Part shown: positions 1 to 5,024 of the stretch, one piece after another
Numbering within the stretch: the first letter of the stretch is position 1
Layout: each line of letters opens with the position of its first letter
Assembly (NCBI GenBank): GCA_030590275.1
Contig: JAUUYV010000181.1
Span: forward strand, 1 to 5,024
Length of the DNA stretch: 5,024 nt
Direction: 5' to 3'
Source of the DNA: Porticoccaceae bacterium
GTDB lineage: Bacteria > Pseudomonadota > Gammaproteobacteria > Pseudomonadales > Porticoccaceae
The notes under the pieces: generated by a model
Database searches by the model: none
Told to the model about the DNA's origin: nothing
Seen by the model: the letters and a program-made list of their open reading frames with translations, nothing else
Made by a program: the position numbers and the translations under genes

Positions 1-534
1 AATATCCAGTCCGTAATGGGGGTTTTTAGGTACACCATTGTAAACACGCTGACTACCATAGACACCCGTGATTATTCCTTCCAGTGGACGACTAAATCCA
101 CCCAAAAAATCAATCCGCGAGGTATTATCCCGACGCGCTCGCTTCACCGCCGCGCCCTCTACGCGAATACGTTCCAACACACTGTCTGGCGGTGTGACCG
201 TACGCTGAGGTACTCCCTCCACACGTTGAACGTCGTATGTCCGCTGCCGGACGCTGAACTGATGCTCCTCGAAACCCCCGCCATCGTTAACAAAAAGGGT
301 CGCTGTCTCTGGCGCGTTTCTTCCCAGGCCGAGTACAAAATGTCCATCCTTAGTGATTGGCAAAGTACGCCCCTCAAACTTCACCTGGGCCCCCGGGGCA
401 ACCTTCCCCACCAACATTCCGCCCTGTTGCCAACTACCCTGCAATTCGAGCCCAAGAACATTACTGGTAAAGCCCCAAAACAAGGATCCAGCCAATAACA
501 GGCAAACCATAGACACCATTTTTCGCAAGCCCAT
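1..534 (-). CDS. M23 family (LytM-type) metallopeptidase, secreted, C-terminal part outside the window
   Basis: This is the N-terminal 178 residues of a gene that runs off the left edge. Residues 1-28 look like a signal peptide: basic start (MGLRKM), hydrophobic core (VCLLLAGSLFWGF), then a small-residue region before LELQG. Residues about 29-100 form a beta-rich domain (GSWQQGGMLVGKVAPG, GHFVLGLGRNAP) seen in front of M23 domains in gammaproteobacterial relatives. A charged linker follows, then the peptidase domain opens with GVYGSQRVYNGVPKNPHYGLD at 157-177. H173 and D177 fit the HxxxD zinc-ligand motif of M23; the second motif (HxH) lies beyond the window. The family cuts peptidoglycan cross-bridges in the periplasm. 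I chose the ATG at 534 because it places the signal peptide at the N-terminus and AGGGG lies 10 bases upstream. In-frame ATGs at 609 and 633 would add an implausible charged extension. It is transcribed divergently from the hydrolase gene. Confidence 0.88.
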   Translation of the reverse strand, partial: MGLRKMVSMVCLLLAGSLFWGFTSNVLGLELQGSWQQGGMLVGKVAPGAQVKFEGRTLPITKDGHFVLGLGRNAPETATLFVNDGGGFEEHQFSVRQRTYDVQRVEGVPQRTVTPPDSVLERIRVEGAAVKRARRDNTSRIDFLGGFSRPLEGIITGVYGSQRVYNGVPKNPHYGLDI

Positions 535-631
535 TTCAGACAAACCCCTGTTCGGCGAGGACCCAGACTCAAATTGCCTTGTTTTTTCGAGAGCGGTGCA
601 ACGATTCATTTGTGACCTACATTTGATTTTC

Positions 632-661
632 ATTAACGGGGATCGCCATCTGTGATCTCAA
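632..661 (-). promoter_or_regulatory. possible sigma70-like promoter for the M23 peptidase gene
   Basis: On the minus strand, TTGAGA (656-661, five of six matches to TTGACA) is followed after 18 bases by GTTAAT (632-637, four of six matches to TATAAT). Transcription would start near 625 and leave a leader of about 90 bases before the ATG at 534. The -10 is weak and the spacing long, so this is only a candidate. Confidence 0.2.
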
Positions 662-662
662 G

Positions 663-679
663 ATGGAATAATCTTCCAT
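663..679. repeat. short inverted repeat in the divergent intergenic region
   Basis: ATGGAA (663-668) and TTCCAT (674-679) are perfect 6-base arms around a 5-base spacer. An overlapping pair, AAGAT and ATCTT, shares the same centre region. The site lies between the divergent M23 and hydrolase genes, about 40 bases before the hydrolase start, so it could be an operator. It is short enough to arise by chance. Confidence 0.35.
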
Positions 680-721
680 AGATTTAACTGTCACTGTAAA
701 CGCACCAACCTGGGAATCATA

Positions 722-1735
722 ATGATGTTACAAGGCTTTGAACCCAATCCGCATCTTCGCAACAATCCCGTACAAACTGTACTCAACAGTCTCGGCTCAA
801 AAAGCCGCAAGCTCAATGCCAAATTACAACAGATTCAGGCACAGGAGTCCCACCACTTAATCGATTGTGGAAAAGATGTCCGTCTGATCGGCGCATTCAA
901 TCGTCACTGGATTCTTCCCGAAAAGCTGTCTAGTAGCAAACCCCAAAAACAAGTCATCCTGCTACACGGCTGGGAGGGAAGCTACACTTCAAACTACATT
1001 ATCTCCGCGACAGAAAAGCTCTTAAAAGCAGGATACGATGTATTTCGTCTTAACCTTCGAGATCATGGCCCCTCGCTTCACCTAAACCGAGGCCTGTTTA
1101 ATTCAACCCTGAGCCCGGAAGTCGCTCGAGCTATCCTTAAAATCAGAGTCATGTTTCCTCGCAAATATTGTTTCCTGGCAGGCTTCTCTCTTGGCGGTAA
1201 TTTTGCCCTGCGAATCTCCGCTGACGTGGGTGAAAAACTAAGGCTTAGCGGCACACTAGCTATTTGCCCACCCGTCAACCCAGCCACCACTATGAAGATA
1301 ATTGAGCGGCGACTATCTCCTTATCAAAAGCATTATTACTCAAGGTGGAAACAATCATTAACCACCAAGCTACAGTATTTTCCTGACCTCGGTTATAACG
1401 ACGCATTGAAAAAATGCAAGAACATCAGGGATATGAACAAGCTAATTATTCCTAACTTCACGCCTTACCATGAAACAGACGAATACTCTTCTGCCTACAC
1501 AATTGATAATGATCGTTTGAAAAACTTGAAGGTACCCACATGGATTATCGCCAGCCAGGATGATCCTATCGTCCCAGTCTCAGATGTTTTAGACCTTAGG
1601 GAGCGGAGCACTCTGTCCATCGAAACACCCAGGCGCGGAGGACATTGCGGATTTATGGAAAAGCTTGATACCAATAACTGGGTAGAAGACCGGATGCTAG
1701 ACATATTTAACGACGCCAGTCAGCCAAGCGCGTAG
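722..1735 (+). CDS. alpha/beta fold hydrolase, YheT-like (COG0429-type)
   Basis: A 337-residue cytoplasmic protein with no signal peptide or membrane segment. The alpha/beta hydrolase landmarks are in order. The oxyanion-region strand is VILLHGWEGS (78-87). The LNLRDHG segment (110-116) resembles the RxHG region of YheT-like enzymes. The nucleophile elbow is GFSLGGN, with Ser156. The acid turn is SQDDPIVP, with Asp280 or Asp281. The catalytic His is H308 in GGHCGF. Ser-Asp-His are thus all present and the enzyme should be active, probably on an ester or similar bond; the substrate cannot be told from sequence. Length fits the family. The start has two adjacent ATGs (722 and 725) behind a weak GGGA at 712-715, so either could be used. 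Base composition looks more AT-rich than the minus-strand genes. It is the only plus-strand gene and its last 16 bases overlap the end of recX. Confidence 0.86.
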   Translation: MMLQGFEPNPHLRNNPVQTVLNSLGSKSRKLNAKLQQIQAQESHHLIDCGKDVRLIGAFNRHWILPEKLSSSKPQKQVILLHGWEGSYTSNYIISATEKLLKAGYDVFRLNLRDHGPSLHLNRGLFNSTLSPEVARAILKIRVMFPRKYCFLAGFSLGGNFALRISADVGEKLRLSGTLAICPPVNPATTMKIIERRLSPYQKHYYSRWKQSLTTKLQYFPDLGYNDALKKCKNIRDMNKLIIPNFTPYHETDEYSSAYTIDNDRLKNLKVPTWIIASQDDPIVPVSDVLDLRERSTLSIETPRRGGHCGFMEKLDTNNWVEDRMLDIFNDASQPSA

Positions 1736-2181
1736 CTAATTTCATCGCTGCTAAAGCCTCTGTACTGTAAAAACCTGGATCGCCTGGCCCTTTCTGTCCA
1801 ATCGGCTGGCAATCCCTGACCAAACTTCTTTAGCGCCACGCTACGGGCTAGCCCAAACCAGTCGATACTCGCCTGCCTCAGGGCATCGTTAATAATATCT
1901 TCTGACACGCCTTTTTGTTTTAACTCCTGCTGCACCCGCAGCAGACCCTTACCACGATAGCTTCTCGATACAATCACCATTTCGGCAAAACGTAAGTCAC
2001 TCTGCAAACCCTCTCGCTCTAATCCCACGAGCACCGTTTCAAGAAGCTTAGGACTGGGTGAACATCCATTATCAAGCTTATTAGCCAGCTCAAAGCGACT
2101 GTATTCGCGACGGGATAAATGTCTGATTGCCCTTGCTCGTAGCGATGAAGCCTGCTCTTTAGTTAGCGAGGGATTCTCCAT
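1720..2181 (-). CDS. recX: regulatory protein RecX
   Basis: A 153-residue, highly charged helical protein, typical in size for RecX, which binds RecA filaments and generally limits RecA activity in recombination and SOS induction. The three-part helical-repeat pattern is visible. It begins with ARAIRHLSRREYSRFELANKL (16-36) and continues with L..LEREGLQSDLRFAEMVIVSRSYRGKGLLRVQQELKQKG (about 51-91), which includes the family's conserved GLQSDLRFAE and RGKG-type segments. The C-terminal repeat is RARRSRFLQYRGFSSDEISYAL (131-152). The ATG at 2181 lies 3 bases after the stop of the DUF4126 gene with only a weak AAAAG before it, so translation is probably coupled to that gene. It is separated from recA by the DUF4126 gene rather than directly following it. 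The stop overlaps the convergent hydrolase gene. Confidence 0.93.
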   Translation of the reverse strand: MENPSLTKEQASSLRARAIRHLSRREYSRFELANKLDNGCSPSPKLLETVLVGLEREGLQSDLRFAEMVIVSRSYRGKGLLRVQQELKQKGVSEDIINDALRQASIDWFGLARSVALKKFGQGLPADWTERARRSRFLQYRGFSSDEISYALG

Positions 2182-2184
2182 CTT

Positions 2185-2886
2185 TTAAGCCGTGGAATCT
2201 GCGTCAGCACTCGACTTTTCGATTGTTTCGTCTGTCACACCATCAACAACATCAGACCGCCCACGCTTGCGCGGGTCTTTAAAAACACCCAACCAGGTCC
2301 CAATACGCTGAAACACAGCTTTCACCAAACTCCACAACTTGGGCGCCAACCAAATAACGAGAGCAACAAAAATAATCATTGCTGCGACAAACAGCCACGG
2401 ATGACTCAACATTACCCAAAGACCGCCCAGCACCAATACATCTTCGCCGATGGAAGCTCCCCAATTTGAAAATGGCTCCGGGGAGGTATTGATCAATACC
2501 CGGGAAGACGCTTTGGTAAAGTGACTGCCAGTAGCCATCGCACCACCCACCAGCCCTGCGCTAATCTGCAGGGCTGGAGCGACATCACCTACGGCACCGG
2601 CCGCTAGCAAAGCTCCTGCGGGAATACGAATAAAGGTGTGAATAGTATCCCAGGCGGTATCAACGCCCGGGGTCTTATCGGCCAAAAACTCCACTGCGTA
2701 CATGAGGACAGCTGCCCCAATAACCAGAGGATCCTGAACAGCTTGAAGCTCAGGAGGCAAATCGACATAGCCGGTCGCGCCGGCAATACCCAATGCAGCC
2801 ACGGCAGCATAGAGATTAATACCACTGGCCCAACCCAGGCCCAGCACCAGCGCGATGGTAGATATTAATTCCGGATAAGCATTCAT
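2185..2886 (-). CDS. DUF4126 family integral membrane protein
   Basis: A 233-residue protein with several hydrophobic stretches. Residues about 8-36 are glycine- and alanine-rich (LVLGLGWASGINLYAAVAAL). Others lie at about 54-68, 88-118 (GALLAAGAVGD...SAGLVGGAM) and 149-181 (VLVLGGLWVML, LFVAAMIIFVALVIWL). The segment EFLADKTPGVDTAWDTIHTF at 66-85, followed by IRIPAGA, is what I recall as the hallmark of DUF4126. The last 30 residues are charged and probably cytoplasmic. The molecular function is unknown. I chose the ATG at 2886, with AGGA nine bases upstream, over the in-frame TTG at 2925, which would add 13 polar residues. The gene lies 155 bases after recA and 3 bases before recX on the same strand, so it is probably co-transcribed with recX and possibly reached by readthrough from recA. 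Family assignment is from memory of the motif. Confidence 0.83.
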   Translation of the reverse strand: MNAYPELISTIALVLGLGWASGINLYAAVAALGIAGATGYVDLPPELQAVQDPLVIGAAVLMYAVEFLADKTPGVDTAWDTIHTFIRIPAGALLAAGAVGDVAPALQISAGLVGGAMATGSHFTKASSRVLINTSPEPFSNWGASIGEDVLVLGGLWVMLSHPWLFVAAMIIFVALVIWLAPKLWSLVKAVFQRIGTWLGVFKDPRKRGRSDVVDGVTDETIEKSSADADSTA

Positions 2887-2895
2887 CCGCTTTAT

Positions 2896-2899
2896 TCCT
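2896..2899 (-). promoter_or_regulatory. ribosome binding site that decides the DUF4126 start
   Basis: On the minus strand AGGA stands 9 bases before the ATG at 2886. No comparable site precedes the upstream TTG at 2925, which favours the shorter 233-residue protein. Confidence 0.6.
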
Positions 2900-2950
2900 G
2901 ACTCATTTTCACCGGGTCGACACAAGCCCCACTGTAAAAGGACCTATTGC

Positions 2951-2983
2951 AAAGATCTTACCTTATATCAGACAACGATCTTT
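2951..2983. repeat. inverted repeat between recA and the DUF4126 gene
   Basis: AAAGATC (2951-2957) and GATCTTT (2977-2983) are perfect 7-base arms separated by 19 AT-rich bases. It could be an operator, an RNA stem in a recA readthrough transcript, or chance. The intervening minus-strand sequence contains TATAAG, a -10-like hexamer, but I see no convincing -35 at the proper distance. Confidence 0.3.
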
Positions 2984-3024
2984 TCAGCGCTATGCCGGGA
3001 GTCGAAAGTCGAGAACGGCTCGGG

Positions 3025-3037
3025 GCACCGTCGGTGC
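3025..3037 (-). other. small hairpin just downstream of recA
   Basis: Four bases after the recA stop codon the minus strand reads GCACCGACGGTGC, a 5-bp GC-rich stem with a 3-base loop. No run of T follows, so it is at best a weak or Rho-assisted terminator or an RNA-end stabiliser. This leaves readthrough from recA into the DUF4126–recX pair possible. Confidence 0.3.
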
Positions 3038-3041
3038 TTCT

Positions 3042-4151
3042 TCATTCAACAGCCCGAACCGGACGCGCTTCATTACCACTAACCTTTTTACCACGAACCT
3101 TACTCCCCACATCATTCTGATCGTCGGAAGATACGGCCTCCTTCGCTGACTCTGAATTCGAATCTAAGCCTAGCAATTGTTCACGGATTTTGGTTTCTAT
3201 CAGGGCCGCGATATCGGGATGTTCACGGAGGTATTCACAGGCATTACTCTTACCCTGACCAATTTTATCGCCTTCGTAGGAGTACCAGGCACCCGCTTTA
3301 TTTACCAGCCCACACTGCACACCCAAATCGACAATCTCGCCAAGCCGATTAATACCATGGCCATACAAGATTTGGAATTCCGTCTGTTTAAACGGGGGGG
3401 CAACCTTATTTTTGACTACTTTAACCCGGGTTTCGTTGCCCATAATCTCATCACCGTCTTTAACGGCACCAATGCGACGGATATCCAGCCGAACCGAAGA
3501 ATAAAATTTAAGGGCGTTACCACCGGTAGTCGTTTCTGGGCTACCAAACATTACACCAATTTTCATACGAATCTGGTTAATAAAAATCACCAGACAATTA
3601 GAGTTTTTGATATTGCCGGTCAGTTTACGCAAGGCCTGAGACATCAAGCGCGCCTGCAAGCCGACGTGATGGTCACCCATTTCCCCTTCGATTTCTGCAC
3701 GAGGTGTCAGCGCTGCCACTGAATCCACCACCAGCACATCGATCGCTCCAGAACGCACCAGCATATCGGTCACTTCGAGAGCTTGCTCACCAGTATCGGG
3801 TTGAGACAACATCAAATCATCCACGTTGACACCGAGTTTTTCGGCGTAAGCTGGGTCCAGCGCGTGCTCGGCATCAATAAAAGCACAGGTACCACCCATC
3901 TTTTGAGCTTCAGCAATCACCGACAAGGTCAGCGTAGTCTTACCCGAGGATTCCGGCCCATAAATCTCAACCACACGACCCTTGGGCAAACCGCCAATGC
4001 CGAGCGCTATATCCAGGCCCAGAGAACCAGTAGAAATACAGGGCATAGCAACCCTTTCCCTGTCACCCATGCGCATAACCGTCCCTTTACCAAACTGCCG
4101 TTCAATTTGGCTGAGAGCCGCTTCTAAGGCTTTCTCCTTATTGGTATCCAT
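3042..4151 (-). CDS. recA: recombinase RecA
   Basis: RecA forms ATP-dependent filaments on single-stranded DNA, drives homologous strand exchange, and triggers LexA self-cleavage in the SOS response. The 369-residue protein has the N-terminal oligomerisation helix ([17 protein letters not shown]), Walker A GPESSGKT at 65-72, the DAEHALD loop around 93-99, Walker B VLVVDS at 139-144, DNA-binding loop L1 ([14 protein letters not shown]) near 155-168, and loop L2 [18 protein letters not shown] near 202-219 leading into the RecA signature [15 protein letters not shown] chose the ATG at 4151 because AGAGG then sits 8 bases upstream; the ATG at 4157 would leave only 2 bases. The protein is somewhat longer than the 353 residues of E. 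coli RecA because of its C-terminal tail (about 330-369), acidic first and then basic. Regulation is by the LexA box upstream. Confidence 0.98.
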   Translation of the reverse strand: MDTNKEKALEAALSQIERQFGKGTVMRMGDRERVAMPCISTGSLGLDIALGIGGLPKGRVVEIYGPESSGKTTLTLSVIAEAQKMGGTCAFIDAEHALDPAYAEKLGVNVDDLMLSQPDTGEQALEVTDMLVRSGAIDVLVVDSVAALTPRAEIEGEMGDHHVGLQARLMSQALRKLTGNIKNSNCLVIFINQIRMKIGVMFGSPETTTGGNALKFYSSVRLDIRRIGAVKDGDEIMGNETRVKVVKNKVAPPFKQTEFQILYGHGINRLGEIVDLGVQCGLVNKAGAWYSYEGDKIGQGKSNACEYLREHPDIAALIETKIREQLLGLDSNSESAKEAVSSDDQNDVGSKVRGKKVSGNEARPVRAVE

Positions 4152-4159
4152 GCGCATTA

Positions 4160-4164
4160 CCTCT
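4160..4164 (-). promoter_or_regulatory. recA ribosome binding site, decides the start codon
   Basis: Minus-strand AGAGG lies 8 bases before the ATG at 4151 but only 2 bases before the in-frame ATG at 4157. Standard Shine-Dalgarno spacing therefore supports the downstream start and a protein beginning MDTNKEKAL. Confidence 0.75.
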
Positions 4165-4235
4165 TTACTTGTTAAGTGCTTGTTGCTTGCTTACTTACAG
4201 GCCAGGCCTGCCGTTTAATTAGTCGTTATTAACTT

Positions 4236-4263
4236 AGTATACTTGGCCCAGCTTTACTGAAAA
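4236..4263 (-). promoter_or_regulatory. probable recA promoter
   Basis: On the minus strand TTTTCA (4258-4263, four of six matches to TTGACA) is followed after 16 bases by TATACT (4236-4241, five of six matches to TATAAT). Transcription would begin near 4229, giving a leader of roughly 78 bases before the recA ATG. The LexA box begins 7 bases upstream of the -35, where bound repressor would lie against the upstream face of RNA polymerase. Confidence 0.5.
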
Positions 4264-4292
4264 CCCGGTACTGTACAATCATACAGTACCGG
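4260..4292 (-). terminator. 11-bp stem hairpin with short T tract at the pncC 3' end, overlapping the LexA box
   Basis: Positions 4265-4275 and 4282-4292 are perfect 11-base inverted arms around a 6-base loop. On the minus strand the second arm ends ...TACCGG and is followed by G and then TTTT (4260-4263). A GC-containing stem plus U tract fits an intrinsic terminator for pncC, although four T residues is short. The pncC stop codon (4279-4281) lies in the loop, so the last ribosome would mask the stem until it leaves. The same bases hold the LexA box, so the symmetry may partly or wholly serve LexA binding. Confidence 0.5.
4271..4286. promoter_or_regulatory. LexA box (SOS operator) of recA
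   Basis: CTGTACAATCATACAG is a perfect CTGT-N8-ACAG site. With two flanking bases on each side it matches 16 of 20 positions of the E. coli-type consensus, and all mismatches fall in the central AT-rich spacer. It lies just upstream of the recA promoter and overlaps the last codons and stop of pncC. LexA bound here should repress recA until RecA filaments trigger LexA cleavage. Confidence 0.92.
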
Positions 4293-4776
4293 ATCTCATC
4301 CCATAGTCCAGCAAGCCTTTGAGGCCAGCTTCAATGGCTTGCTCTCTTACCTCTTCACGACCACCCTCAAACTGTAGGCAACGGGCTATTGTTTCCCCTT
4401 GACTGGCCCAGGCAAACCAAACAGTACCTACCGGCTTTTCGGGGGATCCCCCATCTGGCCCAGCAATACCGCTCACCGCCACCGAGAGGTCTGCGCCAGC
4501 CCGCTCACGAGCACCTTCGGCCATCGCTAACACCACCGCTTCACTGACCGCACCCTGCTGCTCCAGCACTTTGGAATCCACATTCAACAAATCAACCTTG
4601 GCTTCATTGCTGTAGCTTACAAAACCCATTTCAAACCAGCCGGAGCTTCCAGGAACCGAGGTAATGGCGTGGGCAATACCCCCACCCGTACAGGATTCTG
4701 CGCAGGTTGCGACTAAACTCCCGGATTTCAGTTGAGCGCCTAGCTCGACGGCCAGCGTATAGATTTGATTATCCAT
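4279..4776 (-). CDS. pncC: nicotinamide-nucleotide amidohydrolase PncC (CinA C-terminal domain family)
   Basis: The enzyme deamidates nicotinamide mononucleotide to nicotinate mononucleotide and ammonia, recycling pyridine nucleotides including the NMN released by NAD-dependent DNA ligase. The 165-residue protein is the stand-alone CinA C-terminal domain, without the N-terminal MoaB-like domain of full CinA. It carries ATCAESCTGGG (23-33), GFVSYSNEAKVDLL (51-64), GAVSEAV (75-81), the long SGIAGPDGGSPEKPVGTVW stretch (102-120), and GGREEVREQA (138-147), all characteristic of the family. The ATG at 4776 aligns with usual family starts; an in-frame GTG at 4782 would add two residues. Neither has a convincing Shine-Dalgarno. 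It lies upstream of recA on the same strand, an arrangement common in pseudomonads and relatives. Its last codons lie in the LexA-box inverted repeat. Confidence 0.94.
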   Translation of the reverse strand: MDNQIYTLAVELGAQLKSGSLVATCAESCTGGGIAHAITSVPGSSGWFEMGFVSYSNEAKVDLLNVDSKVLEQQGAVSEAVVLAMAEGARERAGADLSVAVSGIAGPDGGSPEKPVGTVWFAWASQGETIARCLQFEGGREEVREQAIEAGLKGLLDYGMRSGTV

Positions 4777-4782
4777 AAACAC

Positions 4783-4811
4783 AACATAAGCGAGAGCAGG
4801 GCTTGCCGCAA
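4783..4811 (-). promoter_or_regulatory. possible pncC promoter giving a near-leaderless transcript
   Basis: Minus-strand TTGCGG (4806-4811, three of six matches) is followed after 17 bases by TATGTT (4783-4788, four of six). The ATG at 4776 starts seven bases after the -10, about where transcription would begin, which would fit the missing ribosome binding site. Both hexamers are weak, and the gene could instead be read from the SDR gene upstream. Confidence 0.2.
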
Positions 4812-4881
4812 GACCACTTGTTGATTGCCATGAGCGCCTGCAATCTTGTCGTAAGCAACTGAGCCACCAGGCCTGGATTCA

Positions 4882-5024
4882 CTAATCCCACATCAAGCCA
4901 CCGTCGACGTTCCATGATTGGCCAGTGACATTTCTTGCTTCGTCGGACGCCAGGAATACCGCAAGGTCGGCGATGTCTTCTGGCTCATTGGATCGCCTGA
5001 GAGGAATACTCGCGTCCAGTGCTG
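4882..5024 (-). CDS. SDR family oxidoreductase, C-terminal 46 residues only
   Basis: The gene enters from the right edge and ends with TAG at 4882-4884. The visible tail contains IPLRRSNEPEDIADLAVFLAS followed by TGQSWNVDGG and ends GLMWD. The pattern P-L-x-R...PEDIA...FLASDEA...TGQ...VDGG is the standard C-terminal signature of classical short-chain dehydrogenases/reductases, which use NAD(P)(H) on alcohols, ketones or acyl chains. The Rossmann glycine motif and the catalytic Ser-Tyr-Lys residues are outside the window, so substrate and cofactor cannot be judged. The stop is 105 bases before pncC on the same strand, so co-transcription is possible but unproven. Confidence 0.9.
   Translation of the reverse strand, partial: ALDASIPLRRSNEPEDIADLAVFLASDEARNVTGQSWNVDGGLMWD

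Noticed and set aside
16..498. A plus-strand open frame of 160 codons
   Set aside because: It lies antisense to the M23 peptidase, whose signal peptide and HxxxD motif are clear; the plus-strand translation has no recognisable pattern.
2885..2925. N-terminal extension of the DUF4126 protein from a TTG at 2925
   Set aside because: The added residues are polar, no ribosome binding site precedes the TTG, and the ATG at 2886 has AGGA at 9 bases and puts the hydrophobic segment near the N-terminus.
3394..3401. Run of seven G in recA as a possible frameshift site
   Set aside because: The RecA reading frame continues through it ([11 protein letters not shown]) with full family conservation on both sides.
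3177..3722. A plus-strand open frame of 181 codons
   Set aside because: It is the antisense shadow of the strongly conserved recA coding sequence and has no independent support.
4167..4197. AAG/CAAG-rich repetitive stretch in the recA leader
   Set aside because: It looks like a low-complexity unstructured leader upstream of the ribosome binding site; no riboswitch or uORF pattern could be supported.
4867..4876. Perfect 10-bp palindrome CCAGGCCTGG just after the SDR stop, with a similar CCAGGCCTG at 4202-4210 in the recA leader
   Set aside because: Too short and GC-rich to mean much, no T tract follows, and two copies of a 9-mer are not enough to call a repeat family.
1..5024. Search for mobile elements, CRISPR repeats, tRNA or toxin-antitoxin genes
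   Set aside because: No transposase, integrase, regularly spaced repeats, tRNA-like cloverleaf or small paired genes were seen; the content is ordinary core genes apart from the points listed.

Overview
The window looks like chromosomal core DNA of a gammaproteobacterium. The evidence is a pncC/cinA–recA–recX cluster behind a LexA box of the Escherichia coli/Pseudomonas type, RecA and PncC proteins close to gammaproteobacterial versions, and an M23 peptidase with the secreted architecture common in that class. A marine Cellvibrionales-like or pseudomonad-like relative is plausible, but I cannot assign a genus from sequence alone. There are no rRNA, tRNA, CRISPR or insertion-sequence signals, and no gene-free stretch exceeds 300 bases.

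Layout. Positions 1-534 (minus) hold the N-terminal half of a secreted M23 (LytM-type) metallopeptidase that leaves the window at its first zinc-binding motif. A 187-base divergent intergenic region (535-721) follows, with a short inverted repeat. Positions 722-1735 (plus) encode a YheT-like alpha/beta hydrolase, the only plus-strand gene, whose 3' end overlaps that of recX by 16 bases. The rest is on the minus strand. In transcription order it is the tail of an SDR oxidoreductase (4882-5024, partial), pncC (4279-4776), recA (3042-4151), a DUF4126 membrane protein (2185-2886) and recX (1720-2181).

How the genes fit together. RecA is the recombinase and SOS co-protease, and RecX is its filament modulator. 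PncC recycles nicotinamide mononucleotide, a by-product of NAD-dependent DNA ligase, and commonly sits next to recA. The unusual points are the membrane-protein gene between recA and recX, and a 28-bp perfect inverted repeat at the pncC–recA junction. That repeat contains a LexA box and the pncC stop codon. In the pncC transcript it also reads as a terminator-like hairpin followed by four U residues. One short element may therefore end pncC transcription, repress recA and sit under the terminating ribosome. The sequence facts are visible directly; the regulatory coupling is my inference.
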